20,661 bases of DNA from Paraglomus occultum (taxonomy: Eukaryota > Glomeromycota > Glomeromycetes > Paraglomerales > Paraglomeraceae), in the NCBI GenBank assembly GCA_910592205.1, contig CAJVPJ010000621.1:1-20661 (forward strand), in the 5' to 3' direction. The position numbers and the translations under genes are program-made. Positions within the stretch are counted from its first letter, which is position 1; each line of letters starts with the position of its first letter. The notes under the pieces are model-generated. The model searched no databases, was not told the origin of the DNA, and was given only the letters and a program-made list of their open reading frames with translations. Positions 9,801-19,010 of the stretch are shown piece by piece.

Positions 9801-11608
9801 GCAAAAAACGCCACTCACACCAGACCAAATAGCAACTCTTCGTTCCCAGATCTCCAGTACATACCCTAATTCAGCCCCAACCGCACCATCGCCATCGCCT
9901 CTTGTTTCTGCATCTTTCAATAAACAAACAATGTCAACTCTTACAACTCTTTCAAATGCATCTGATCTTGCCGCCTTGATTGCTGGCCAAAGGGCAGCGT
10001 TTGGTAGTAGTGCGACTGTTCAGCAACAGCAGCCACCACCGCCGCCGCCGCCGCAACCGCCACAACCGCATATTGCATCAGGCGTACAGCCGGCATTTAC
10101 TGGAAGCATTTCGGGTATCCCGAATATTGCTGCAAACATTGCGAACATTGCAAACATTGCTAATTTAGCTAATGTCGCTAGACCCGTCCAAATGCAACCT
10201 GCGCCGCCGCAAGTGCCACCTCCCCAGATGCAGCCCACTATGCCCTTACAACCTCTTGGTGGTGTCACTGATCCGACAACTCTGATCAGAAATCTAATGG
10301 AACATGGCTTATTGAACCCGAATGGGACGTTAAATACTAACAATTTGCTAACACCTGGAGTTACCACGTTGAGATTGACTTCAGAGACTTCTAGCCGTAG
10401 AAATGGAAGCGGAACGCAGATCACGGACGTACAGATTCTTCATGTTGATCAGTTGGGGAAGATTGAGTTGACGAGCGCTGAGCTTCAGAGGTTGGTGAAT
10501 GCTTGTGTCTCTGTGTTTTTATAGTGATTGTCTTTTTTGCTGGGTTGATTATGTATTTCTCCCCCGCCCGTTACTCACGCACACATCATATCAATTTGCA
10601 GACGTCGAGAAGGAGCAATGTCGATACTTTATGATGCGTATCCTTCACAATGTAAGCAATGTGGGTTTAGGTATGCAAAAACCGAGGAAGGTAAGGCAAA
10701 AATGGATGCTCATCTGGATCGACACTTTCGACAAAATCGTCGAATGAAGGAGAAAGCCAAGAAAGCGCAGACGCGTGCTTGGTTTGTCAGTAAAGAGGTA
10801 GGTGTTTAAACGTTTGGATCTTGGGAGGGTGAGGGAGGTTAGTAAGTAGCGCTGAAACGAAAAAAGAGTTGGGTAGATCAGTAAATTTATTTTGCATCAA
10901 CCTGATCATTGCGCATATGATAACACACAATCGTCCTTCATTTCTGTATCAGGATTGGATCCACGTACGAGAAGATGACACTAGTGCATCGTCTGCAACA
11001 AACCCTGCCCATAGCACGACATCCACGAAATCTTCCAGCGCTGCGACGAACGCAAAAGATACCATCGCCGAGTCGACCGTTGTTGCTCCGATTGATAAAA
11101 TCAACAAACCCTGTCCGATTTGCCAGGAAAAGTTTAAGAGTTTCTATTCCGATGCTGAGGAAGAGTGGTTGTTAAAGAATGCTGTGCTGGTAGATGGCGT
11201 TATCTATCATGCTACTTGTCATGCCGATGTTACCAAGGTTTGTTTATTTGTTGTCGATGAGAGCAGATTAGCTAGTATTGAACTCTTTTGATTAGTTATT
11301 TACCCGTCGAATTTTTTCAATGATTTTATTTTCAGAGTCAACAGCTGTCACGTGAGAGTAGTAGTATAGGATCGTTGTTGAAAGAGCCGACGACATATAG
11401 GAAACGGAAAGCTGATATGGTATGTATCGATCAGATGTTGCTTTTTTTAGTTGCCGGATGTCCCAAATCTCACATGATCTGTAAATACGTTTTATCGCCA
11501 ATTTTTCAGGATGGCATTCTCGACAACCAAATGGAGTTGAAGCGTCATATAGTACCGGACTTGGAAGGGAAAGCGCAAGCACTTACAGCACAGCCATCCG
11601 CGACATGA
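6883..11608 (+). CDS. PCF11: PCF11, mRNA cleavage/polyadenylation and termination factor
   Basis: Nine exons: 6883-7053, 7206-7520, 7804-8091, 9425-9613, 9787-10490, 10602-10797, 10953-11237, 11336-11419, 11510-11608. All introns are GT-AG, phases close, and the product is 776 aa. Residues about 5-140 form the CTD-interacting domain that binds phosphorylated RNA polymerase II tails (VRQDYRASLADLTWNSKP, then LPVLYLLDSISKNVGG and VFPQEI), followed by RSGIHINPNFL. Residues 163-258 are almost pure Gln/Pro. Around 430-455 there is an Asn-Ile-Ala repeat. A C2H2-like finger follows (C573, C576, H593, H597) with HFRQNRR, then the second finger CPICQEKF...IYHATCH (C675, C678, H707, C710) that in yeast Pcf11 binds Clp1-type partners. 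It acts in the nucleus in cleavage factor IA/CFIIm. The first Met of the frame is at 6856, but MNSSDIDL at 6883 fits the family start better. The 1333-nt third intron is unusual. Confidence 0.93.
7804..8091 (+). repeat. PCF11: Gln/Pro-rich linker exon of PCF11 (CAA/CAG/CCA repeats)
   Basis: Exon 3 is 96 codons dominated by CAA, CAG, CCA and CCG and encodes a low-complexity linker after the CTD-interacting domain. It is bounded by phase-0 introns on both sides, as are exons 2 and 4, so it could be skipped without a frameshift. The same DNA opens long Ala/Thr- or Val/Ala-rich frames on the other frames and strand, which are artefacts of the repeat. Confidence 0.85.
8092..9424 (+). other. PCF11 intron 3, unusually long, with strand-biased tracts
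   Basis: It is bounded by GTAAGC at 8092 and CATAAAG ending at 9424. The 1333-nt length contrasts with 90-283 nt for the other introns of the gene. It contains a T-rich tract (8427-8515), a purine-rich tract (about 8640-8820, many A and G runs), a relatively GC-rich, coding-looking patch (8985-9130) and a C/T-rich tract (about 9160-9320). This suggests insertion of foreign sequence or a nested gene on the minus strand. Confidence 0.7.
8971..9165 (-). pseudogene. Antisense Cys/Gly-rich reading frame with one TGA, inside PCF11 intron
   Basis: On the minus strand a frame starts ATG at 9165, reads 18 codons (MEEDGFSLERVDSIQKGI), meets TGA at 9111-9109, then continues for 45 codons to TAG at 8973-8971. 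The second part reads FEGHLYCGGHRAGGW, SGANRCEVYDGACYDNLQ, RGETVNNIC, with four cysteines spaced x13, x6 and x14. Codons end mostly in T or C. I do not recognise a family; a small secreted Cys-rich protein or a transposon fragment are possibilities. The same patch is also open in another minus frame and on the plus strand, so openness alone is weak evidence. Confidence 0.35.
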
Positions 11609-11723
11609 TTTGATTTGCATTGCTGATGAAGTAGTATTAATTGCTGTTTGTTTATTTCGTGAACAATTAAAATTTGCCTTTTAAAATAGCTGTCTTTTTT
11701 TGCCAAGCCAACTGTACGCAGTA

Positions 11724-11729
11724 AATAAA
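11724..11729 (+). terminator. Candidate polyadenylation signal for PCF11
   Basis: AATAAA lies about 116 nt after the PCF11 stop codon, in an AT-rich region followed by T-rich sequence. It is a plausible signal but not unique, since another AATAAA occurs near 11809. Confidence 0.4.
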
Positions 11730-12403
11730 TCTGTTCAATCTGTAGTATATTGCTTTAAAGAACACTCATATTGGATTGATTATTTCGTGGTTGGTTTCCT
11801 CAATTCACAATAAATACAGGAAATAGTAACACATAATATTTTGAAAGGGGGGGGGGGGTTAAAAATAACCCCGAAAATGAGAAGAAAAAAACTTGTCTTT
11901 TTTTGAACATTTCCATTTTCCTTTTTTTTTTATTCTTTTTTTTTTTTTCTTTCTTCCAAAAGCATATGATAATTAGCATAGTAGGCAATATTTGGTAGTA
12001 CGAGTGACCACTTCGCCGAGGCGGTTTTTTTAAATAAAGCTGGGAATATACTTGTGTTTTAAACATAAATATGGTCTAGTGATCCATGTAAAGAATGTGG
12101 CAAGCAAAGAAGCATTATGCGGTATAGTTAATCAAGTCAATGTACACGTGAGTCTTCCGACTTGAGCAAGAGAATTCTCCCTGGTATCCGAAGCCGGGAC
12201 TATTGTCTAGCGACTTAATTGAATGTTTATGGAATTTAAACTTATGATCCAATGACGGCAAACAAATCGATTTATTTTTAGCATAGAAAGAATTGTTACA
12301 TTCTTATTATTACCTTGATTTCCACGCAGATACGCGATATACCCCATGGTCACTATTTACAAGATCGTCATGGTTGTTATTATTATCCTGCGATTCTAAT
12401 AGG

Positions 12404-12417
12404 ACGGTTTAAACCGT
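12404..12417. promoter_or_regulatory. 14-bp palindrome containing CGG-N6-CCG, candidate Zn2Cys6 site
   Basis: ACGGTTTAAACCGT is a perfect palindrome about 165 nt upstream of the carrier start codon. Inverted CGG triplets separated by 6 bp match the architecture bound by fungal Zn2Cys6 dimers of the Ppr1 type. That a factor binds here is inference. Confidence 0.4.
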
Positions 12418-12422
12418 GACAT

Positions 12423-12441
12423 TACACAGCCCCGGTTGTGT
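12423..12441. repeat. Short imperfect hairpin upstream of the carrier
   Basis: TACACAGCC and GGTTGTGTA are inverted repeats matching at 8 of 9 positions, separated by CC. It lies just right of the 14-bp palindrome, so together they may form one regulatory cluster. Confidence 0.35.
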
Positions 12442-12580
12442 ATGTCAAATTGGGTATTTATCATCAGGACGTATTTGGGATTTTATTGAGTAACAGTAAT
12501 AGAAACGTTCAATAGAACACCTTCTACCGATAATTAAGCTTGTCTGCAAATAGTAGCTGTGCTTATAATAGAAGATAGAA

Positions 12581-14099
12581 ATGTCTGAGAAGAAGAAGGT
12601 AGCGAATAATGCCTGGGCACAACGCTGAAATTTAAAATTGTCCGATAACATTAACTAATTCAGGCCAACAAATTTCAGGACCACCCGTTGCACTCACTTT
12701 TGGCTGGCTTGGTGGCCGGTGGTGTTGAAGCAACTATAACAGTGCGTGATTGAATGGTTTCTTTTGTTTTCTCCTTTTCCCCAACGTACGCTATTCCCTG
12801 ACTATTATCTTTATAGTATCCTACAGAATTCATAAAGACACAACTGCAATTACAAGACCAAACAAATGCAAGTACCAATTTATCGATTGCACTGATCTAT
12901 TTCATATAGAATATCATTGTCATGCAATGTCTTTTTTTTTTTTTTTTCTGTTGTTCCTTCTTTTTAAAGTTAGTTCCCCTCCTGTTAATTAGAAATATAA
13001 AGGTCCTCTAGACTGTCTGACAAGGACAGTTCGCGAACAAGGGTTTTTTGCTCTTTATCGTGGGTTATCCGCTTTGGTTATAGGCACAGCTGCTAAAGCA
13101 GGTATCAGGTTCTTGACGTACGAAGAGATCAAAAAGTTATTGGCAGACGAGAATGGCCATGTTAGTGGACCTAAATCGATGATAGGTATGTGTGTACGAG
13201 AGAGACGTTATTTGTAGGGGGAATTGGAGCATTGAGAATATCTGTTTGTGGCATTTTGAACTAGTATAACTAATGACAATTTCTGTTTCAAAAGCTGGTT
13301 TGGGAGCTGGAATGACAGAGGCTATTTTAGTGGTAACTCCTACCGAAACAATAAAGTGCGTGGCTCGCATCATGCACGTTTGTATCAGCAAGCATTGCGT
13401 ACTCATTCGGTTGCCTTGTTTACAAAACATAGAACGAAACTTATTCACGATTCACAAAGAGAAGTTCCAAAATATAAAGGCTTGGTTCATGGTATAAGAA
13501 AAGTTTTCATCTTTAAATTTTAATCTTTCTTCTCCAAATATGTTTTTCTAATGGGATCATCAAACTCTTATCAAACAGGAGTGACTACAATCGTCCGACA
13601 AGAGGGTTTTGGCGGTGTATACCGAGGACTGTTTCCCGTGATGATGCGTCAGGGTGCTAATCAAGCAGTTCGTTTTTCAACATATTCCACTCTCAAGCAA
13701 GAGCTCCAGAAATGGACAACCCCTGGTCAGCCGTTGCCGTGGAGTGTGACCTTTGCCATTGGCGCTGTTGCCGGGACAGTGACCGTGTACACGACCATGC
13801 CATTGGACGTGGTGAAGACAAAGATGCAAGGATTGCACGCAAAGACTCTGTATAAAAACTCGTTTCACTGTTTTTGGACTGTCGTGAGAAATGAAGGTGT
13901 ATTGTCATTGTGGAAGGGTGCTACGCCGCGTTTGAGTAGATTGTTGGTAAGTTTTATTGGAAAAAGTAATGGAGTAAAATCAGATCCGTATTTACCGCTC
14001 CATTATTGATTGACCAACTTTGTTATTGTTTAGTTTTCGGGGGGGATCATCTTTACTGTTTATGAACAAGTAATGACAGCGTTTAGGAAATTCTCTTGA
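12581..14099 (+). CDS. CTP1: Mitochondrial tricarboxylate (citrate) carrier, SLC25A1/CTP1 type
   Basis: Eight exons: 12581-12598, 12679-12741, 12817-12867, 12993-13185, 13295-13355, 13433-13491, 13579-13946, 14034-14099; 292 aa, the normal size for this family. Three carrier repeats each carry the PX[DE]XX[KR] signature: PTEFIK (29-34), PTETIK (124-129) and PLDVVK (223-228). LYRGL(S/F) and the RLFSGG/IIFTVYEQV-like C-terminus are typical of citrate carriers. It sits in the mitochondrial inner membrane and exchanges matrix citrate for malate or another tricarboxylate, feeding cytosolic acetyl-CoA. The start MSEKKK followed by DHPLHSLLAGLVAGGVEATITYP matches fungal homologues in placement. Intron 3 must use a GC donor to keep frame. 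Another tricarboxylate-like carrier is the main alternative; the exact substrate cannot be read here. Confidence 0.9.
12868..12992 (+). other. GC-AG intron in the citrate carrier gene
   Basis: Exon 3 must end in phase 0 because exon 4 begins with AAA TAT AAA GGT directly after TTAATTAG, and the upstream codon in that frame is a stop. The only nearby GT (12872) would leave one extra base and break the frame. GCAAGT at 12868 matches the GC-donor consensus and joins Thr-Asn to Lys-Tyr-Lys-Gly without a shift. The preceding base is T rather than the favoured G. Confidence 0.7.
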
Positions 14100-14730
14100 C
14101 CATTATTTTGTCTTTCGCCTGTGATGAAGAGGAAAGAGAGATAATGCGAATACGGAACGATCAACATTTATATGGGGGAATGGTAAATGTTAAAGTTGTG
14201 TGTATGGTTGGGTAGAAATGAAAAAATATATTTTGCTTGCAGTACATACGCATGTAAGATGGCAATTTATAAAGAACTTTAATGACGTTCCACTGACTTT
14301 CACCGGATATGCGCATCATATTATTAGTCTTGTCTTGTTATTCTCTCATATGGCTCAGATAACTTTGTTGCGCTCATTATAGTAAGCTGGTTACTCAAAC
14401 GGATGTGCCCATGTCACCTTTACATTTCGGACTGGTGACAACATGTTTTTTTCATTGAAGTGTCTGATTAGGAAATGCTGTTTGCCCACAAAAGTTTAGT
14501 ACGACGACATAATTCTCCTCAATAATGATTATGCCGGTTTCGCTATTGTTGATATTATTATTATTATTATTCAATTTCGTATCGTGTACAATATTTGTGA
14601 CACAAAGAAACGTCATGAACAATTATAGAAAGGTGTTGCTAACGCTAACCCTGTTAACGAATGATACTGCACTATATTTGGCAAGTGCTCGAAATTACCA
14701 CTATAGAATAAAGCTTACCCTTTGTAAAAT
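14100..14730. other. Intergenic, 3' of citrate carrier
   Basis: It contains the carrier 3' UTR and AT-rich sequence with two short unassigned ORFs (14200-14382, 14525-14770). There is a short TTA microsatellite near 14551-14569. No recognisable gene. Confidence 0.5.
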
Positions 14731-15014
14731 AAAAAAAGGGAAACTAACAAGAATCTGGCGACTACCCTGATAGGGACGTCAATGGTTCTAGGCATAATCC
14801 AAGGGAAGATAGAAGCCAGCGCCTGATTGGAATGAATATCCCTACCGTGACTGTCATACCCATCGTCGATCTGAAAATAAACCGACAAGTCCCGAACACT
14901 GATCCCTCCAAATGTTGCCTTTCGGGACTTTTCTCCTCTGGCAAATCACTCTGGGAGGGTCAAACCTATTGTCGTAAACCCGAGTCAAAGTAAGTGGGTA
15001 AGAATCGAACCCTA
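14731..15014 (-). repeat. Structured, relatively GC-rich repeat-like block, possible SINE or Pol III unit
   Basis: This block is less AT-rich than its surroundings and has no coding sense. On the minus strand it opens with GGGTTCGATTCTTACCCAC (about 15014-14996), which contains GGTTCGATTC, a match to the tRNA B-box. It carries a perfect 10-bp hairpin (AAGTCCCGAA at 14887-14896 and TTCGGGACTT at 14921-14930 on the + strand) and ends in a T7 run (14737-14731) that could stop RNA polymerase III. No convincing A-box or cloverleaf was found. It may be a dispersed repeat whose copies lie elsewhere in the genome. Confidence 0.3.
14887..14931. repeat. 10-bp hairpin within the repeat-like block
   Basis: AAGTCCCGAA and TTCGGGACTT are perfect inverted repeats with a 24-nt loop. 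This is stronger than expected by chance in this DNA and suggests a structured RNA or a transposon end. Confidence 0.6.
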
Positions 15015-15341
15015 TTAGTACCGGAATTCAAATCGTGTCACGAAAGTGGGATATGATCTTAAGTGCGTTCAACATACGTGTAGGAAGGATCGACGATAGC
15101 TAGCGAGCGAACAAGACTCACTTGCTCTTTATTGTTCCACATGAATCTGATTTTTTACATACTGAGCTCAATATACTCATATTTTACCATCGCTCCGTAT
15201 TCATTCTATTTACAGTACAGCAAATTAAACTATGCTAGAGGTAACAGTATAATAACATTATTCCACCAAGTAACACGGTTGCAGATACATAAAATGTACA
15301 TTAGTCCGATCAGCTCACATTAGAGACGCGCCCGAGATAAT

Positions 15342-16636
15342 CTATTCTTGTTTCTCTCTTGCCAGTGGGTCTCGAATCTTCCATAACCTTAATAAATAAC
15401 TTAACCTAATAACCAGCAAATCCTTTGCCATTTGAATTGAATCTTTCGTCAATGACACTTTTGATCCATCGACTTCATGCCAATTAACAGGAACCTCGAC
15501 TATGGGCATATTGAAATATTGTGCGATCAGAAGAACTTCGATATCAAATATCCATCCTTCCACGTGCATGTTGTGAAATATTTTCTGAGCCGATTTGCGA
15601 GTAAATAGTTTGAATCCACATTGTGTATCAGCTATGGAACGTATCCCGAGTATAAAGAGTACTTTATGGAACGAGTGCATGAGAAAATTACGGATAAACG
15701 ATCTCTGTAAACAAGCACAAATATTATAAGTCAAGAAGAAGACTAAAACCATGGTAGAAGTCATTTGTCACGATTCGGTCTACCTTTACCACAACGTCAG
15801 TGTTCACTAGATGTGCGCGAGACCCAACAGCAACTCCATAGCCATCTCGTTCTATTTTCTTCAGTTCGTTTTCCAAATCACGCAAGTCTGAAAACTTTGT
15901 TGCCCCATCCGCGTCAGCAAATAGTATATAATTACCACTGCAGGATAGTATTCCCTGATGTGAGAGTGAGAAAAAGAGAGAGATAAAGAACACGGTTAAC
16001 ATGCAAGCTAGATCAACTTGAAAAAAACACACATTTTTCACCTGAGTAATTGCTCCACCCTTTCGTCTATTCTTCTCTAACCTCAAGACTTTCAGATCTA
16101 TATGATTATATTTTCTACCAAAATCTAGTGCGACTTCTGATGTACCATCCGTACTCGCATCATCCACGATCAATATCTCGTATGTAAATTTCTTGTTTTT
16201 AGACTTTCGTTCCTCGAGATACATAATGGCCTCATCCAACATTACCGGCAAACGTAGTTTCTCGTTGTATGCTGGAATGATAATTGTAAGATCCGTATTT
16301 GCCTCATCAAATATACTGCAAAGACGTTGAGGCACATTAGAGGTAGCTGAACGATAGTGCTTTTCAGATTCTGTCAGTTTTCGAGGTCTAGGTGCTATTA
16401 CTATTAGTAAAACAACCACCTAAAAAATCATATAACGTAAAACAAGAGAGAAAAAGTTACGGTTGACTCGGAGAATGAGTAGTGATTTAACGACTTGGGT
16501 GAAGAACGACAATTCAAGAACACAAGAATTCAAGCGCGCAACTAGAAATCTAACAGGTAGAGATCGCTTGCGGACAGCCTAAACTTACGCCGGTGACAGC
16601 AGCCGCAAGTGTACCAAGTATATGTAATGGCTCCAT
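15342..16636 (-). CDS. ALG5: ALG5, dolichyl-phosphate beta-glucosyltransferase
   Basis: Four exons on the minus strand: 16636-16589, 16419-16042, 15954-15784, 15704-15342; all GT-AG, phase 0, 319 aa (family about 320-335). An N-terminal membrane anchor (residues about 5-25, [10 protein letters not shown]) precedes a GT-A family 2 catalytic domain. Landmarks are [11 protein letters not shown] (PAYNE 65-69), VDDASTDGT (101-109), [10 protein letters not shown] (about 134-143), the metal-binding ADAD (D156, D158), [11 protein letters not shown] (C228) and GWIFDIEVL (249-257). It transfers glucose from UDP-glucose to dolichyl phosphate at the ER cytosolic face, supplying Dol-P-Glc to the ALG6/8/10 enzymes in N-glycan precursor assembly. 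DPM1, a related enzyme, is shorter and lacks this anchor. The gene is convergent with the citrate carrier. Start chosen from [13 protein letters not shown] followed by a consensus GTAAGT donor. Confidence 0.93.
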
Positions 16637-16671
16637 GGTAGAGACTACAAATTATTACTCATGATTATGTT

Positions 16672-16686
16672 AAATATATATAATAA
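16672..16686 (-). promoter_or_regulatory. TATA-like element upstream of ALG5
   Basis: On the minus strand TTATTATATATATTTA lies about 36-50 nt upstream of the ALG5 start codon. The position is short for a usual promoter-to-ATG distance but plausible with a compact 5' UTR. Confidence 0.3.
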
Positions 16687-16689
16687 TGA

Positions 16690-17569
16690 CAGTGGTGGCA
16701 AAGACATGGCAAGAGCCAGTTTAAGTAATCTTAATGTAGTACAAGCGCATGATAAGCGATCTTATTATTATACAGTATTTAAAAATAAGTCGACACAAAC
16801 AGAACTCTGTATAATAATAACAAATAAGCTATGATATTTATTAAAGCTGCCTTAGAATTCATTCAATATTTACACGACCGGTAATATTAATATAAATGGA
16901 CAGTCTTTATTTAGAAACCACTACTTTATTATTATAAGTAAAAGATTTAACATATTAGGACTATATGCATGCGAAATGTAGTTCTCAATAAGTCGACTCT
17001 CTCATTAACAGTTACGTCCGTCTTGAGTTTGCTATGCGCATCCAAGCACTGTGTGATGAAAAAAATTGATATCAATTTTGGCACAAAAACGCGTCACAAA
17101 ACTTGTTCTTTTTTCTCGGCTTTCTGATGCTGTCTCAGCCTGCTTTGCGTCAAGGTTTAAAGTTCCCTCACCCCCCCCGTCCAGCAAGCGCTCCCCGAAA
17201 AGCGACCCTTAGGTTAGTACAAGTTATGATGGAGACTTTGAAGCAAACGATTTTTTTCGTAACGGTGCTGGAGCATAGAGCAAAATTACATTCGCTCGAA
17301 CCAATCTGGTTTTAATATTGAATCGCTAGCAAGTAGCTATCCGAGCTTTATGACAAAAGTTAGCAGTTATCTTGCTTTACAAAATAATGTTAGAAATTAT
17401 TTATCCAGAATAATCTACCAACATCAAGCAAATTATCGTATGGTGTAGATGTAATTTATAATTCAGCAACTTTAACTATTGAACTGCGTGAAGTAAATTG
17501 CAATATGTATCTATAATAATAACATAATATTAACATTGTCTGAAATCTAATAAAATGAACTTTAATATA
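16690..17569. other. Intergenic region upstream of ALG5, no recognised gene
   Basis: AT-rich DNA. A 70-codon ORF (17103-17315, + strand) begins MFFFLGFLMLSQPALRQG and has a C8 run (17172-17179), but matches nothing I know and has no splice context that rescues it. I see no repeats of note. Confidence 0.4.
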
Positions 17570-17722
17570 CAGTCAACTCTCTTTATAACGACCGCCTCGG
17601 ACTGGGCAAAATCGGTCGTTATATGCAGCGGCCGTTATATGCAGCGTAGTACATATAATAAATTTATATAACGTTTTTGAAAACAAGCAGAGCGCAGCGG
17701 TCGTTGTAAAGAGAGTTGACTG
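17570..17722. mobile_element. 153-bp pogo/Tigger-type MITE with TA duplication
   Basis: The ends are CAGTCAACTCTCTTTATAACG (17570 onward) and its near-perfect inverse ending GAGAGTTGACTG (17722); 24 of 25 terminal bases pair. TA flanks both sides (17568-17569 and 17723-17724), the target-site duplication of the Tc1-mariner/pogo superfamily, and CAGT...ATAACGA ends are characteristic of Tigger/pogo relatives. It has no ORF, so it is non-autonomous. Inside are two copies of GTTATATGCAGCG spaced 16 bp apart (17618, 17634). Confidence 0.85.
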
Positions 17723-17821
17723 TAATAAATCAAACTTTATTATGCACAAATTTTCAGTGTATCATGCTAATTTAGTCAATCTTCATTAAACCAGGAGCCA
17801 AGCATATATTAATATGGATGG

Positions 17822-17876
17822 ATCAGTTCCATAAAAAAGCTTCATTATAAGGCCATCTTTGTTAAAGTCGACTTTA
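17822..17876 (-). mobile_element. Possible degraded pogo-like terminus
   Basis: On the minus strand this reads CAGTAAAGTCGACTTTAACA followed by AAGATGGCCTTATAATGAAGC, which has the CAGT...TTATAA-GA layout of pogo/Tigger ends. No matching opposite end and no TA duplication are visible, so it is a weak call. Confidence 0.3.
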
Positions 17877-17913
17877 CTGTGTAGTATATTAGTGTTGTGG
17901 TGTTTCAGTCAAC

Positions 17914-18036
17914 ATGGATGAAAGCACACAGCAAATCAAGGGTCACCCATGTGTGCTGAATGAAGACTTCAAAATAAAAACCTCAGTCAAAATAGATGGG
18001 ACAGAGGATGATGTGTTGTTTGATATAAATTGTTAG
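17914..18036 (+). other. Short unassigned ORF, possible gene fragment
   Basis: A 40-codon frame opens ATGGATGAAAGCACACAGC and ends TAG. It reads MDESTQQIKGHPCVLNEDFK and continues IKTSVKIDGTEDDVLFDINC. The composition looks protein-like (acidic, balanced) rather than AT-rich noise. Just downstream in another frame, DNENTCLHKACVAS (18036-18077) is reminiscent of an ankyrin repeat. No family is assigned. Confidence 0.3.
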
Positions 18037-18079
18037 ATAATGAAAATACCTGCCTTCATAAGGCTTGTGTAGCATCTTG

Positions 18080-19008
18080 AGTCCTTGTCATCCAGCATGT
18101 GGTATTGGTAGGAGCAAGAATTGGTCTATCAACAAGACACTTATAAGTGCATTCATATTCAACTATTATCGACTTTTAGGACCACTCCCTCGATTTTTAA
18201 TTAATTATGAATAAATCCATTTCTGCATTTAACTTAACAGAGTGAAAAAGCCGTAATTCAGGCTTAATGTAGAAAAAGTTTATTTGTCTAAGTGAAGATA
18301 CATTAATATGGTGTACGTACTCCCATTTCCCATATAAACGAATTTCGTCTGCGTTATATATGTCATCTACTTACTGTATCATATATAATTCCTTACGAAG
18401 TTTCTCTCTTTCCATCTCACATGTCACACTACTAGTTTCTCCATACTATTATTTATTGCTGTTTGTGACAGCTATCCGTCCTCTAAACTCATTAATTTCT
18501 AAACGTTGTGCATGATTACAAATTTTAAACATAGCCATTGTCAATATCCATAACATAACGGTTCTTCCAACTTTTTTGTTATTTTGGCTATCGGTTTCTT
18601 AGCCTTTAGCAGAAATAATGTTAATATTGGTAGTTATCCATTTTTCCGATCAGGATACACTATTTTGTATAGTTGTTTTCCGACACAATATTTTCTAGAT
18701 TGGATAATTGAGGGTTTTTATTTTGATGCTTTTGTTCAATACTTACCGTCGCGTAAGATGTTTTCACAATCGGAGCATTTTAAGATGAAATAAATTGTAA
18801 CGTTCGTATAGGGGATGAATATTTATGCCAGCATATATAAAATTATGCCCGTGGGAATATTATTTCCACTCACGTATTAGTCGATTAATTTCTGCCGATA
18901 ACAAATAAAAAAACTTTTCATATGAAAATATCAGGTCCTTTGCCCAGGCTGGAAAATCAATTATCGATCGAATTAAAGGAAAGGACATGTTTTATAACGT
19001 GATATGCA
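18080..19008. other. AT-rich stretch with isolated coding-like scraps
   Basis: No gene is recognised. On the minus strand around 18800-18735 a frame reads FILKCSDCENILRDGKY, and a consensus GTAAGT donor follows LRD. The 70-codon plus-strand ORF at 18584-18793 lacks motifs. The minus-strand scrap could be an exon of a decayed gene, but its continuation has stops. Confidence 0.3.
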
Positions 19009-19010
19009 TA

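Larger units (their letters stand above)
11609..12580. other. Intergenic region between PCF11 and the citrate carrier
   Basis: It holds the PCF11 3' UTR, a run of 12 G (11847-11858), A- and T-rich tracts (11883-11960), and the upstream region of the carrier with two palindromic sites (12404-12417 and 12423-12441). No gene is recognised. Confidence 0.6.

Noticed and set aside
10020-10424. 134-codon minus-strand Gly/Cys-rich ORF
   Set aside because: It is the reverse of PCF11 exon 5 (Gln/Pro codons read as Gly/Cys).
14980-15080. A tRNA gene around the GGTTCGATTC string
   Set aside because: The T-stem does not pair properly, and no acceptor stem, anticodon arm or convincing A-box was found.
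6883-16636. Insect origin of the window
   Set aside because: PCF11, the carrier and ALG5 read closer to fungal versions in the motifs I can recall, intron sizes fit fungi, and RNI-type LRR remnants are common there; not excluded without a database search.
17914-17960. eIF5A-like motif (IKGHPC)
   Set aside because: Only six residues resemble eIF5A IKGRPC, and the following hypusine-loop and downstream sequence do not match.
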